Below, piece after piece: positions 25,593-34,178 of a DNA stretch of 64,000 bases. A program made the position numbers and the translations under genes. The stretch is taken from positions 310,001 through 374,000 of the forward strand of contig NZ_CP020105.1 of NCBI RefSeq assembly GCF_002067135.1, read 5' to 3'. The notes under the pieces were generated by a model, which worked only from the letters and a program-made list of their open reading frames with translations, was not told where the DNA came from and made no database searches. Source of the DNA: Spirosoma rigui (GTDB lineage: Bacteria > Bacteroidota > Bacteroidia > Cytophagales > Spirosomataceae). The number at the start of each line of letters is the position of its first letter. The first letter of the stretch is position 1.

Positions 25593-27251
25593 TTACGCCA
25601 GCGTTTTGCGGGCTTCGCGGTCGGGGTCGTTGGCCAGCGCGGAGGTGTCGTCCAGAATCATGGTTTCGCCGTTCTGGGTCGTGTAAGGTTTCCAGTTGGG
25701 CAAGCCGCCCCCGTTGGGGTTGCCGGTCTTGACAAAATTGAGGAACGAACCGGCCATTTTCTCCGCCAAAGCGCGGGGCCGTTTGCCGCCCCCCGTATGG
25801 GTCAGCATGAGATCAGTGTTATAAAACCAGAAACAGATATCGTCGCAGTGGAACGCCCGCATCCGACCGTCGAAAAGCGGGGGCTGCCAGCCAAACCAGG
25901 CCACGTAAACGGGCGCTTTCTGCTGCGAGACTTTGGCGTCGGCAGTGGCTACCACATTCTTCCGGTTGGATACAATCAACGCCCAGATTTCGATGGGACG
26001 TGCTTTCGGAAAGTTCCGGGCATAGGCATCCACGATGTCACTAGTCTTGTCGCCAAAACGGGGTTTGATCTTTTCCTTTACTTCAGCCAGCGAAATAGTC
26101 TCCAGGGAAGCGTCGGTCCGGTCGGGGTTCATCTCGTGAAAAGTCGAGCAGATCATCAGCGGAATGGTAGCCGAAAAGTCGCCGGCATTCGCGAAGAACT
26201 TACCGTCGTTGAGCGTAGCGCCATCGGCCACGGGTGAGTAGCCACCGCGCTGAAGACCCAACCGTTTGGCTTCATCCATCATTTTTTCGGCGGCCCGGTT
26301 CGCTATATCGATGTATTCGCGCCAGGGGATCTGCTGGAGTTTGTCGACTTCGCCGGGTTTTAAACCAGCCTCTTCCATCACTTTCAGCCCCAGCTTTTCG
26401 GCGTATTCCTTGTTGGTACCGGCCAGTGAGCTACCGCTCAACGCCACTGCTTTGTGAAACAGCCCTTTGGCCGATGGCATATTCATCAGCGTAGTTACCT
26501 TGGCCCCGCCCCCCGACTGCCCGATGATGGTTACGTTGTTGGGGTCGCCACCAAAATTGGCAATGTTATTTTTTACCCATTCGAGAGCCGCCACCATGTC
26601 CAGATTCCCCACGTTGCCGGAGGCAGGATGGCCGCCAGCCGCTTTCAGGTGGGTGTAGCCTAACGCACCAAGCCGGTGGTTGATGGAACAGAACACGACG
26701 TTGCCCAGGCGCGAGATGTTCTCACCATGATAGCCGTCCTGCTCAATGGCGTTCCCGTTGACAAAACCACCCCCGTGTAACCAGACGATGACCGGCCGCT
26801 TCTGCGTGTCGATAGCCGGAGTCCATACATTTAGTTTGAGACAATCTTCCGATACGTCGTCGTAGTTCCAGTGGTCCACAAACGAAGCGTAGGGATTGGC
26901 ATACCGTTTTTCCATGATCTGGGGCGCGGAATTCCCCCACCAGAGGGCGGGCCGAATGTCGGTCCAGGCTGCTGGTTTCTGGGGGGGCATGAAGCGGTTC
27001 TTACCCGACGTGTCGGCCCCGTAAGGTACGCCCAGGAACTGGTGAATACCCCGCAGAATGAACCCTCGCACCTTGCCATATTCTGTTTTTGCAATGGCTA
27101 TGGTATCGCCCACGAACAGCACCTGCTCATCACCGGCGGGTTTGGCGGCTTTGGGTGGCTTCACAACAGCCGCAATGGATTGCTCGGCCGCACCCAGGCT
27201 GGCCACGCCAACGCCGAGTGACTGTAAGAAATTACGTCTTGACGGTTTCAT
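25593..27251 (-). CDS. Type-B carboxylesterase with Tat-like leader
   Basis: A 552-residue alpha/beta hydrolase. The ATG at 27251 gives a twin-arginine-like leader (SRRNFLQSLGVGVASLG), the reason for choosing it over the longer frame to 27353. Family blocks present are GVPYGAD, SEDCLKLNVWTP near 134, the oxyanion HGGGF at 159-163, and the nucleophile S247 in GQSGGGAKV. The elbow reads G-Q-S-G-G-G instead of the common G-E-S-A-G-G. The acid and base residues lie in the C-terminal half (FHEMNPDRTDA and an AFHCDDICFWF region). It probably hydrolyses esters outside the cytoplasm. It stands alone, with a strong hairpin behind it. Confidence 0.88.
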   Translation of the reverse strand: MKPSRRNFLQSLGVGVASLGAAEQSIAAVVKPPKAAKPAGDEQVLFVGDTIAIAKTEYGKVRGFILRGIHQFLGVPYGADTSGKNRFMPPQKPAAWTDIRPALWWGNSAPQIMEKRYANPYASFVDHWNYDDVSEDCLKLNVWTPAIDTQKRPVIVWLHGGGFVNGNAIEQDGYHGENISRLGNVVFCSINHRLGALGYTHLKAAGGHPASGNVGNLDMVAALEWVKNNIANFGGDPNNVTIIGQSGGGAKVTTLMNMPSAKGLFHKAVALSGSSLAGTNKEYAEKLGLKVMEEAGLKPGEVDKLQQIPWREYIDIANRAAEKMMDEAKRLGLQRGGYSPVADGATLNDGKFFANAGDFSATIPLMICSTFHEMNPDRTDASLETISLAEVKEKIKPRFGDKTSDIVDAYARNFPKARPIEIWALIVSNRKNVVATADAKVSQQKAPVYVAWFGWQPPLFDGRMRAFHCDDICFWFYNTDLMLTHTGGGKRPRALAEKMAGSFLNFVKTGNPNGGGLPNWKPYTTQNGETMILDDTSALANDPDREARKTLA

Positions 27252-27512
27252 TCTTTTCTTGTCGTTAAGGGGTAAGGGAATACGCTGCTGGCACTTTACG
27301 TAAAAAGGACGCAATGGGCCGTTTTTACTATTCATAACCAGTAGATTTATCACTGATAATCAAGGCTGTTCTACCGGAACAGGTCTGATCAGGGCCGCAG
27401 AGGACAATGTCTGACCACCGAAGCCTGCATCTTTTGTAACGGCGCAGACAAAAGCATCTCCAGGAGACCCATAAATACAACAGCCTCAGCGTATCGGGTC
27501 ATGATGTTACCA

Positions 27513-27992
27513 CTAAAGTAACTTATCGAGCTTCATTTCCCCAAGCACGATGAGGCTGGCGAAGGTGGTCCATATCAGGACGGGCACTGTTAGCAGCGCA
27601 GCGGTTTTATTGACGGGCAACAGCTTATAAACGACAAAGGCCGCAAACAGAATAACCACAATATTCCCGATCAGCCCGAACCACAGCGCAGATATGGCAG
27701 TCAATTTTGCCAAGCCGAGTGTATAGTACGCGTAGGTGGCGCAGAGAAAAGCCAGCCCGTACAACCACCACTGATACGTAGCGAAACCCGCTTGAATCAG
27801 CGTATACCGAGCTACGCCAAGCAGCGCAAACAGGACGAACCAAACCACGGGAATGACGTATCCTGGCGGTGCATACCAAAGTTTTGGCGGTTCACCCGCC
27901 TGAAAATCGAGGCCGATAAAGGAGGCTGGAATATTCACCACAATGAGTATTCCGTAAAACAGCAGGATACTTACCAGTAATGACCAGATCAT
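27513..27992 (-). CDS. TspO/MBR family protein
   Basis: A 159-residue protein with five membrane helices, the right length for TspO. The WYAPPGYVIPVVWFVLFALL block (about 40-59) matches the family's W-x-x-P-P...VW signature at the end of helix 1 and the start of helix 2. TspO proteins bind porphyrins and cholesterol-like ligands and take part in tetrapyrrole or stress responses. Some other conserved Trp residues are reduced here, so it is a divergent member. A 34-codon frame ends 12 bases upstream of its start. Confidence 0.8.
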   Translation of the reverse strand: MIWSLLVSILLFYGILIVVNIPASFIGLDFQAGEPPKLWYAPPGYVIPVVWFVLFALLGVARYTLIQAGFATYQWWLYGLAFLCATYAYYTLGLAKLTAISALWFGLIGNIVVILFAAFVVYKLLPVNKTAALLTVPVLIWTTFASLIVLGEMKLDKLL

Positions 27993-28004
27993 CTTTATGG
28001 CGGT

Positions 28005-28109
28005 TTATGTTGCTTTTATTTTTTCAGACCATTCGTATGGCGTTTTAAACAGGGCGTTTGGCCGAACATCCTGCCAATTCGTGCGCATCGTTCCTTTTCT
28101 CAACATCAT
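28005..28109 (-). CDS. Possible 34-residue peptide upstream of tspO-like gene
   Basis: An ATG-ATG at 28104-28109 opens a 34-codon frame ending at 28005, 12 bases before the TspO-like start. It reads MMLRKGTMRTNW, then QDVRPNALFKTPYEWSEKI. The composition is protein-like (Trp, Tyr, charged residues), unlike random frames here. It could be a leader peptide, a small protein, or the end of a lost gene. No homology is recognised. Confidence 0.3.
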   Translation of the reverse strand: MMLRKGTMRTNWQDVRPNALFKTPYEWSEKIKAT

Positions 28110-28133
28110 TCGTCTGTGAATATACACTACAGG

Positions 28134-28167
28134 CGGGGCAAACAGGAGCGTGCTTGCCCCGTTTTTT
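28134..28167 (+). terminator. Terminator-like hairpin with T run on the plus strand
   Basis: CGGGGCAA (28134-28141) pairs with TTGCCCCG (28154-28161) and is followed by six T residues (28162-28167) on the plus strand. This is a textbook intrinsic terminator, yet both flanking called genes are on the minus strand. It may end an unrecognised plus-strand RNA starting between 27993 and 28133, or shield the region from antisense transcription. Confidence 0.65.
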
Positions 28168-28203
28168 GGGTCTGCGTAATGGGTAGTCAATAAGTCGTCG
28201 GTT

Positions 28204-29097
28204 CTAGTACCGGGCCTGGCTTTCCCGGAACTCGGTGGGTGATACCCCTGCGTATTTTCGAAAAAAGCGGGCGAAATAGTTCGGGTATTCAAAGTGAAGC
28301 AGGTAGGCAATTTCAGAAATCGAGTACGTGGTATAGGTCAGGTACTTGCGCGCTTCGTCGAGGATATGTTCCTGTACCAGCTGGCTGGCCGACTTCCCGG
28401 CTACCGACTGGCAGATACGGTTCAGGTGCACAGGCGTGATGGCCAGATCGTCGGCCAGTTGGGCAATGGTATGGCTGGTACCAACCTGCCGGACCCGTTG
28501 CTGAAACTTCCGGAAATACTGGAGCGACAAGGTATTTGTTCGTGCCCCCGTCTGTTCGTTCTGTTGCCACAGCCGGTAAACGACCAGAAAAAGCTGTTGC
28601 AGGCTGGCGTGTAACATCAGCCGTTTTGCGGGCTGTTCATCGAACAGTTCCTGGTCGATCGCTTCGATTAGTTCGCCGATCCGGCCGGCTGAGTAGGGCT
28701 CCTGAAAGCTTGTGATGCACTGCAGCGTACCCAGCATGGCTGTTAGCGGGGACCCATTCGGAAAAAGGGAATCGACCAGCGCATCGGACAGGGTCAGGAT
28801 ACGGCCCCGCGCGTCGGCATTGTAGATAAACCCGTGCAGGGCGGTGGGCGGGATCAGCAACAGGCACGGGCCCGCCAGCGATCGTTGGCGGGTAGCTTCC
28901 TGAAACTCAAACTGACCGGTCTCGACCAGAAACACCTGAAACAGCCGCGCGTGAATGTGCGGCTGAATGACCCAGTCGAAGCGCGGGCTACGGGTTTCCA
29001 GCAACTCCGAAAACAGGTATTCGGTACTCGGCTGGTGCCCCGAGGTTTCAATGCTGGATTCACCGTAAAGACCTTCGTACTGCGTAATGCGCTGCAT
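28204..29097 (-). CDS. PobR-like AraC-family regulator
   Basis: A 297-residue regulator. The N-terminal cupin-like part has the PHIHARLFQVFLVETGQFEF block (about 46-65) and LIPPTALHGF, like PobR-type AraC proteins that respond to hydroxybenzoates. The C-terminal double HTH lies at about 200-295 (TIAQLADDLAITPVHLNRIC, and YSISEIAYLLHFEYPNYFAR). It is transcribed away from the aromatic-acid operon starting at 29415, with a shared 317-base control region. From family and position it is the likely activator of that operon, with an aromatic acid such as gallate or protocatechuate as inducer. The inducer is inference. Confidence 0.9.
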   Translation of the reverse strand: MQRITQYEGLYGESSIETSGHQPSTEYLFSELLETRSPRFDWVIQPHIHARLFQVFLVETGQFEFQEATRQRSLAGPCLLLIPPTALHGFIYNADARGRILTLSDALVDSLFPNGSPLTAMLGTLQCITSFQEPYSAGRIGELIEAIDQELFDEQPAKRLMLHASLQQLFLVVYRLWQQNEQTGARTNTLSLQYFRKFQQRVRQVGTSHTIAQLADDLAITPVHLNRICQSVAGKSASQLVQEHILDEARKYLTYTTYSISEIAYLLHFEYPNYFARFFRKYAGVSPTEFRESQARY

Positions 29098-29414
29098 AAG
29101 CGTATAGGTTTGCTTTGTCTCCGGCTTCAGTTCGCAGCTAACGGTCAGATAGCACCCGGGCCGGCCGCCTGCTTAGCCTGAAAAAGGTAAAGAATAGAGC
29201 TGTTGACTGCTCTTCCCCGCCGGATGTTACCAGAAAGGTCCACCAGTCATCCGGCAGTTGCCAGCGCGACGGCCATTGAGCACCGTATAACCCACGCCGG
29301 ACACCCATTGCTAATGTACACACATGTTCGATTTGTTTCCATAAAACGCCGAAGAGTTTCGGCATGGCAGGCCGGAAGCCGGATACCTTTGCTACGTAGT
29401 AAATCCCCATCATT
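29098..29414. other. Divergent control region of the aromatic-acid locus, 317 bases
   Basis: Lies between the PobR-like regulator and the esterase gene. It holds a strong -7 box for the operon (29384-29391) and a weaker TACCTTTT on the minus strand (29182-29189), 84 bases upstream of the regulator. No clear operator repeat was identified by eye. No gene is present. Confidence 0.5.
29384..29391 (+). promoter_or_regulatory. -7 box of the aromatic-acid operon
   Basis: TACCTTTG is a perfect match to the Bacteroidota -7 consensus TAnnTTTG, 23 bases before the ATG at 29415. A TTTC about 23 bases upstream (29357-29360) could be the -33 element. The short leader is typical of Bacteroidota. Confidence 0.65.
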
Positions 29415-30365
29415 ATGTCGCTATCGCCGTACAGGTTCCTCGCTGTCCTCTCGCTGAGTGGCAGCTTAACGTTCGCCCAGCCGCCGGGTGGTATGAACCG
29501 GGGTGGCCCCATGCCCAGGGCCAACACCAGCGGAATTAACAATAAATTTCTGGACATTGCTTATGCGCAGCAATCGCCCGCCCAGAAGCTGGACCTATAC
29601 GTACCCAACGAAGGCAGCGCGCCCTTTCCGGTTATTGTCTCGATTCATGGTGGGGCCTTTAGAATGGGCGACAAAGGTGATTTTCAGGCTAACGCAGCCC
29701 TTGCCGGTCTAAAACGCGGCTATGCCGTCGTGAGCATCAACTACCGGCTGAGTGGCGAAGCTATTTATCCCGCCCAGATCCAGGACGTGAAAGCGGCCAT
29801 CCGCTGGATTCGCGCCAATGCCAGCACCTACAAGCTGAATCCGGACAAAATTGCTACCTGGGGCGGCTCGGCCGGTGGTCATCTGGCGGCACTGGCCGGT
29901 ACGACCGGCGACATCACTGACTTCGACGATGCCTCGCTCGGCAATGCCGGTCAATCGAGTCGGGTGCAGGCGGTAGTTGACTGGTTCGGCCCCATCCAGT
30001 TCGATCAGATGGACCCGCAGTTCAGGGCTAGCGGGAAAGGAAAGCCCGATCACAGCGAAGCCAAATCACCCGAATCCGAATTAATTGGCAGGCCCATCAT
30101 GCAGGCCCCTAACCTGGTTAAACGCGCCAGCCCGGCAACTTATATCAGCAAAGCCGATCCGCCTTTCTTCATCGAGCATGGTACCAACGACCCGCTCGTA
30201 CCCACCCAGCAATCCATCAACTTTGCAGCAGCCCTCACGGCCGTGCTGGGCAGGGATAAGGTAACTTACATACCCCTCGAGGGCGCCGGTCATGGCGGTC
30301 CGCCGTTCGAAGCGCCGGAGAATCTGGAGAAGGTCTTCGCCTTTCTGGATAAACAGCTGAAGTAA
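29415..30365 (+). CDS. Exported alpha/beta hydrolase (feruloyl/acetyl esterase type)
   Basis: A 316-residue protein with a signal peptide (FLAVLSLSGSLTFAQ). The hydrolase fold shows the oxyanion motif HGG at 78-80, the nucleophile S152 in GGSAGGH, the acid D257 in HGTNDPLVP and the base H291 in GAGHGG, a full catalytic triad. It is closest to BD-FAE-like esterases that act on xylan acetyl or feruloyl esters. As first gene of an operon for trihydroxybenzoate breakdown it may release gallate or a related aromatic acid from plant esters outside the cell; that substrate is inference. A gap of 84 bases separates it from the transporter gene. Confidence 0.87.
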   Translation: MSLSPYRFLAVLSLSGSLTFAQPPGGMNRGGPMPRANTSGINNKFLDIAYAQQSPAQKLDLYVPNEGSAPFPVIVSIHGGAFRMGDKGDFQANAALAGLKRGYAVVSINYRLSGEAIYPAQIQDVKAAIRWIRANASTYKLNPDKIATWGGSAGGHLAALAGTTGDITDFDDASLGNAGQSSRVQAVVDWFGPIQFDQMDPQFRASGKGKPDHSEAKSPESELIGRPIMQAPNLVKRASPATYISKADPPFFIEHGTNDPLVPTQQSINFAAALTAVLGRDKVTYIPLEGAGHGGPPFEAPENLEKVFAFLDKQLK

Positions 30366-30449
30366 CGCTTTTGGTGGCTGCATCGGTAGATCACTGAATT
30401 ACACCGACTTTAGCCTACAAAAGCCACTGGTAACGTATCCGCTCCTGAC

Positions 30450-31760
30450 ATGATCACGACGCTCCCCACTGCCGTACCCACCCACCTGTCGGGCCTGCGC
30501 CTGTCTACTATCCTCATCTGCTTTCTAATGAACATGCTCGACGGCATGGATGTGATGGTCATTTCGTACACCGCCCCCGCCATAGCCAGCGAGTGGGCCG
30601 AAGCCGGCCTGCCGGTTGCACCCACTGAACTCGGTCTGGTGTTCAGCGTAGGATTGCTTGGCATGGCAATCGGGGCCATGTTTCTGGCAGCCCAGGCCGA
30701 TGTGTTTGGCCGTCGACGCATTATCCTGCTGTCGGCCGCGCTGATGGGCATCTGTGTACTATCGACGGTTTACGTACCCTCGGTACCATTGCTGATGCTG
30801 GTCCGGTTCATCAGTGGGCTGGGCATTGGCAGTATGCTGGCCAGTACCGCCACGCTGACGGCCGAATACGCCCCCAACCGTACCAAAGATTTCTGGGTAA
30901 GTTTTGTCATGGCGGGCTATCCCATTGGTGCCGTACTGTCGGGGATGGCGGCCGCCCGGATCATTCCTGACTACGGCTGGCGGGCCATGTTCGTGACGGC
31001 GGGCCTGACCACATTGCTCACGCTGCCCATCATCTATTTTTTCCTGTCTGAATCGCTCGATTTTCTGGTAAAGGCCCGGCCCAACGGCGCGCTGGAAAAG
31101 ACAAACGCGCTGCTGCGGAAAATGGGCGAACAGCCACTGACCGATCTCCCGCCACTATCCGTAACCGTAGCGAAAGCATCGGTCGCGGAGCTGTTTACCC
31201 CCAACCGAAAGTCGGCTACGCTACTCCTCTGGACTTGTTTGTTCCTATCTTTTGCAACGCTCTATTTCCTGACTATGTGGATTCCCAAGCTGGCAGCCAG
31301 CACGGGGATGTCCATGAACCTGGCCATCTACGCCGGTACGGTCTTTAACCTCGGCGCTTTTTTCGGTATTGTCAGCCAGGGTTATATGTCGGCACGGCTG
31401 GGTTTGCAGCGCGTCATCTGCGGCTTTCTGATCGGTACCGCCGGGCTCATGGTCTTGTTCGGCTTTGTGAGCGGTTCCGTCTGGTTGCTCGTGCTGTTCG
31501 GACTGATTGGTTTCGGCATCCAGGGGGGCTTTGTGGGTATGTACTCGCTGGCGGCCAAACTTTACCCAACCCACGTTCGGGCAACGGGTGTAGGCTGGGC
31601 CGTGGGCGCGGGCCGCATCGGTGCCGTCGTGGGGCCAATCGTGGGCGGTCTGCTGATCGGCATCGGCTGGAGCCTGTCGGCCAATTTTATAGCGTTTGCC
31701 ATCCCTGCCCTGCTGGCCGGGTTAATTACCGTACTTACTCACGTACCTGACCCCTCATGA
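30450..31760 (+). CDS. MFS transporter, aromatic acid:H+ symporter (AAHS) type
   Basis: A 436-residue protein with twelve membrane helices. The first helix carries NMLDGMDVMVISYTAPAI, matching the DG-[YFM]-D signature of PcaK-like aromatic acid symporters. The loop between helices 2 and 3 has ADVFGRRRIILLSA, and helix 4 has RFISGLGIGSMLAS. AAHS members import 4-hydroxybenzoate, protocatechuate or gallate using the proton gradient. The stop overlaps the dioxygenase start by four bases, so uptake and ring cleavage are coupled. The substrate is inferred from the operon. Confidence 0.9.
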   Translation: MITTLPTAVPTHLSGLRLSTILICFLMNMLDGMDVMVISYTAPAIASEWAEAGLPVAPTELGLVFSVGLLGMAIGAMFLAAQADVFGRRRIILLSAALMGICVLSTVYVPSVPLLMLVRFISGLGIGSMLASTATLTAEYAPNRTKDFWVSFVMAGYPIGAVLSGMAAARIIPDYGWRAMFVTAGLTTLLTLPIIYFFLSESLDFLVKARPNGALEKTNALLRKMGEQPLTDLPPLSVTVAKASVAELFTPNRKSATLLLWTCLFLSFATLYFLTMWIPKLAASTGMSMNLAIYAGTVFNLGAFFGIVSQGYMSARLGLQRVICGFLIGTAGLMVLFGFVSGSVWLLVLFGLIGFGIQGGFVGMYSLAAKLYPTHVRATGVGWAVGAGRIGAVVGPIVGGLLIGIGWSLSANFIAFAIPALLAGLITVLTHVPDPS

Positions 31761-32716
31761 ACGAACCGATCTGGGACCTGGCTCATTTGGGCCACGTTGA
31801 AATGCTCACGCCCAAACTCGACCAGAGCGCCCGTTTTTTTACCGACATCATGGGTATGTCCGTCACGGCTACCGCCGGTGATTCCCTCTACCTGCGGGCT
31901 TACGACGACTATGAACACCATACGCTGAAACTGACGGCCAGCTCCCAACCCGGTATGCGCCATTTTGCCTGGCGTACCCGTAGTGCGCAGGCGTTAGAGC
32001 GCCGGGTAGCCGCCCTCCAGCAAACACCCTATGCCATTGGCTGGAACGAGGGCGACCTGGGCCATGGCCCCGCTTTCGAGTTCCGCTCGCCCGACGGCCA
32101 CCTGACGGAGCTTTACTTTGATACCGAAAAGTACCAGTGCGGACCGGCAGACCAATCGGCGCTGAAGAATACGGCGAGCCGCTTTCCGGGTCGGGGGATC
32201 AACGTCCGGCGCATCGACCACCTCAACCTGTTTGCCGCCGATGTGCGGGCATTCCGCGATTTTCAGCTCGATACGCTGGGGGGTATCATGACCGAAAGTA
32301 TTGTGGACGACCTGAAAACCATGAACCCACGGGCCGTCTGGTTTATGGTCAACTCGAAGTCGTATGACCTGGCCGTTACCGTCGACTACCTGGGTTTGCA
32401 GGGACGGTTTCACCATGTCACTTACGCCGTCAACAGCCGCGAAGAAGTGCTGATTGCCGCCGATATCTGCCTCGAAAACGGGATTAAAATCGAGACGGGC
32501 CCGCACAAGCACACCATCCAGCAAACCTTCTTTCTGTACGTCTACGAGCCCGGCGGCAACCGCGTCGAAATTGCCAATACCACCGCCCGGCTCATTACTG
32601 ACCCCGATTATAAAACCGTTTTCTGGACCCTGGAAGAGCGCAAAAAAGGACAGGCCTGGGGACTGCCCACGATACCCAGTTTTCACACACAAGGTACACC
32701 GATGCCCCACGTGTAG
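31757..32716 (+). CDS. VOC-family extradiol ring-cleavage dioxygenase
   Basis: A 319-residue two-module vicinal-oxygen-chelate protein of the catechol 2,3-dioxygenase type. The iron site of the C-terminal module is visible as H155 (RRIDHLN), H219/H220 (RFHHVTY) and E271 (GNRVEI). H250/H252 (GPHKHT) and Y261/Y263 correspond to catalytic His and Tyr of XylE-type enzymes. The N-terminal module retains the fold but not a metal site. It is the only ring-cleavage enzyme in an operon whose other products process 4-oxalomesaconate, so it probably cleaves gallate or a similar trihydroxybenzoate. Known gallate dioxygenases (GalA, DesB) are LigB-type, so this would be a non-orthologous replacement. Confidence 0.87.
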   Translation: MNEPIWDLAHLGHVEMLTPKLDQSARFFTDIMGMSVTATAGDSLYLRAYDDYEHHTLKLTASSQPGMRHFAWRTRSAQALERRVAALQQTPYAIGWNEGDLGHGPAFEFRSPDGHLTELYFDTEKYQCGPADQSALKNTASRFPGRGINVRRIDHLNLFAADVRAFRDFQLDTLGGIMTESIVDDLKTMNPRAVWFMVNSKSYDLAVTVDYLGLQGRFHHVTYAVNSREEVLIAADICLENGIKIETGPHKHTIQQTFFLYVYEPGGNRVEIANTTARLITDPDYKTVFWTLEERKKGQAWGLPTIPSFHTQGTPMPHV

Positions 32717-32749
32717 CGACGCAAAGGTTGCGCCTATACATCATCATCT

Positions 32750-33466
32750 ATGAAAAAACTCCTCATTATTGGTGCTCACTCAGGCGACTTCGTCTGGCGG
32801 GCGGCTGGCACAATTGCCAAGGCGCTGGAAGAAGGAGCCCAAACCCTGGTTGTCGCCCTGTCGTACGGGGAACGGGGCGAGTCGGGCGAACTCTGGAAAG
32901 AAGACCCGACGCGAACCGTCGACAGTGTCAAAGTAATTCGGCACGAGCAGGCGCAGCGGGCCGCCGACATCCTTGGCACACCCATTCAGTTTCTGGACTG
33001 GGGCGACTATCCCATGATCCTGACCGATCAGCGGGTGGAGCAGTTGACCAATCTCATCGGCGATTTTGAGCCGACCGTTATCCTGACCCATAGCGAAAAA
33101 GACCCCTTTAATCCCGACCACCCGCTGGCGTTTCAAGCCGTGCAACGGGCGCGGCTGCTGTCGTCGGGCGCGGGAGTTCCGAGTGCCTTCAAAAATATAG
33201 ACCCGCCGGTCTGGTACTCGTTTGAACCGCACCAGCCCGAACTGTGCGGGTTCGTCCCCGATACGTTCATCGATATTACGTCGGTGATGGAAAAGAAACG
33301 GGCCGCTATGGCCTGTATGGGCGCGCAAACGTACCTGCGCGGCTACTACGCCGAGCTGGCCTCCCGACGGGCTAATCACGCCCGCCGGATTTCGGGGCAG
33401 AAACATATTCAGTTTGCCGAAGCCCACCAGAGCCAGGTGCCGAGGGTGTCGGGGAGCATTTTTTAA
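32750..33466 (+). CDS. galB: PIG-L family 4-oxalomesaconate hydratase (GalB-type)
   Basis: A 238-residue LmbE/PIG-L-fold protein. The usual A-H-P-D-D zinc motif reads AHSGDFVWRAAG (H10, D13), as in GalB of Pseudomonas putida, where a PIG-L-fold enzyme hydrates 4-oxalomesaconate. A third zinc ligand is H124 in FNPDHPLAF. ERGESGELW near 41-49 is also typical of this subgroup. It follows the dioxygenase by 33 bases. The family as a whole contains many de-N-acetylases, but the altered motif and the operon favour the hydratase assignment. Confidence 0.82.
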   Translation: MKKLLIIGAHSGDFVWRAAGTIAKALEEGAQTLVVALSYGERGESGELWKEDPTRTVDSVKVIRHEQAQRAADILGTPIQFLDWGDYPMILTDQRVEQLTNLIGDFEPTVILTHSEKDPFNPDHPLAFQAVQRARLLSSGAGVPSAFKNIDPPVWYSFEPHQPELCGFVPDTFIDITSVMEKKRAAMACMGAQTYLRGYYAELASRRANHARRISGQKHIQFAEAHQSQVPRVSGSIF

Positions 33467-33477
33467 CATTTATGCCG

Positions 33478-33532
33478 CAGAGAGTCCGTTGTAAAACCCA
33501 GTACATCGCTGGGTCGGCTCCGTAACTCTCTG
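33478..33532 (+). repeat. Two-level stem structure between galB and the aldolase gene
   Basis: CAGAGAGT (33478-33485) pairs with ACTCTCTG (33525-33532), and inside it ACCCAG (33496-33501) pairs with CTGGGT (33509-33514). It occupies most of the 82-base gap between two co-oriented operon genes and is not followed by a T run. It may act as an mRNA processing or stability element. Confidence 0.5.
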
Positions 33533-33548
33533 TGTAATATCAGTTGAC

Positions 33549-34148
33549 ATGAACCACTCTTCACTCGCTAAATTCTCGGCGGCTACGTTACACGAGGCCC
33601 TGGGAAAAGTGGGCAACTTACCCTCGGCCATCAAACCAATTGCGCCCGGCATGAAGGTTTGCGGACCAGCCTATACCGTGCAGACGATCCCCGGCGACAA
33701 CAAAATTCTGCACCGGGCTTACGCCTATGCGCAACCGGGCGACGTACTCGTGGTCCACTGCTCCGACTACTACGAAGCGGGCTACTGGGGTGATCTGATG
33801 AGTTTGGGTGCAAAGACGAAGGGCATTGCCGGCCTGGTCATCGATGCCTGCGTCCGGGATGCGGACGACATCGAAGCCATGAACTTTCCGGTGTTCAGCC
33901 GGGGCCTGTGCCTCAACGGTACATCGAGTATGGAAGGCGGCACGTTGAACGCACCCATCCTTATCGGTGGCGTTGTCATTCACCCCGGTGATATCATCGT
34001 CGGTGACCGCGATGGCGTAGTCGTGGTACCCCGCGACCGTATGCAGGAAGCCTTCGACAAGGCAACCGCCCGCGAAACGCGTGAGGAATCAATCCGAGAA
34101 CAGCTCCGGCAGGGTAAAACATCCATCCAGATTTACGGGTGGGAATAG
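33549..34148 (+). CDS. galC: 4-carboxy-4-hydroxy-2-oxoadipate aldolase / oxaloacetate decarboxylase (RraA-like)
   Basis: A 199-residue RraA-fold protein. Diagnostic blocks are AATLHEALGKVGNLP near the start, the GYWGDLMSLGAK loop and VIDACVRDADDI (the R-D pair and Asp of the Mg-pyruvate site), and DRDGVVVVPRDR near the C-terminus. LigK/GalC-type enzymes split 4-carboxy-4-hydroxy-2-oxoadipate to pyruvate and oxaloacetate, the last step of the gallate and protocatechuate 4,5-cleavage routes. Position between hydratase and tautomerase genes supports this function over the RNase-E-regulator role that gave the family its name. Gene symbol follows the P. putida naming and is assigned from context. 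Confidence 0.87.
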   Translation: MNHSSLAKFSAATLHEALGKVGNLPSAIKPIAPGMKVCGPAYTVQTIPGDNKILHRAYAYAQPGDVLVVHCSDYYEAGYWGDLMSLGAKTKGIAGLVIDACVRDADDIEAMNFPVFSRGLCLNGTSSMEGGTLNAPILIGGVVIHPGDIIVGDRDGVVVVPRDRMQEAFDKATARETREESIREQLRQGKTSIQIYGWE

Positions 34149-34178
34149 GGTATCGCTTATCCAATTGCCTGATACAAC

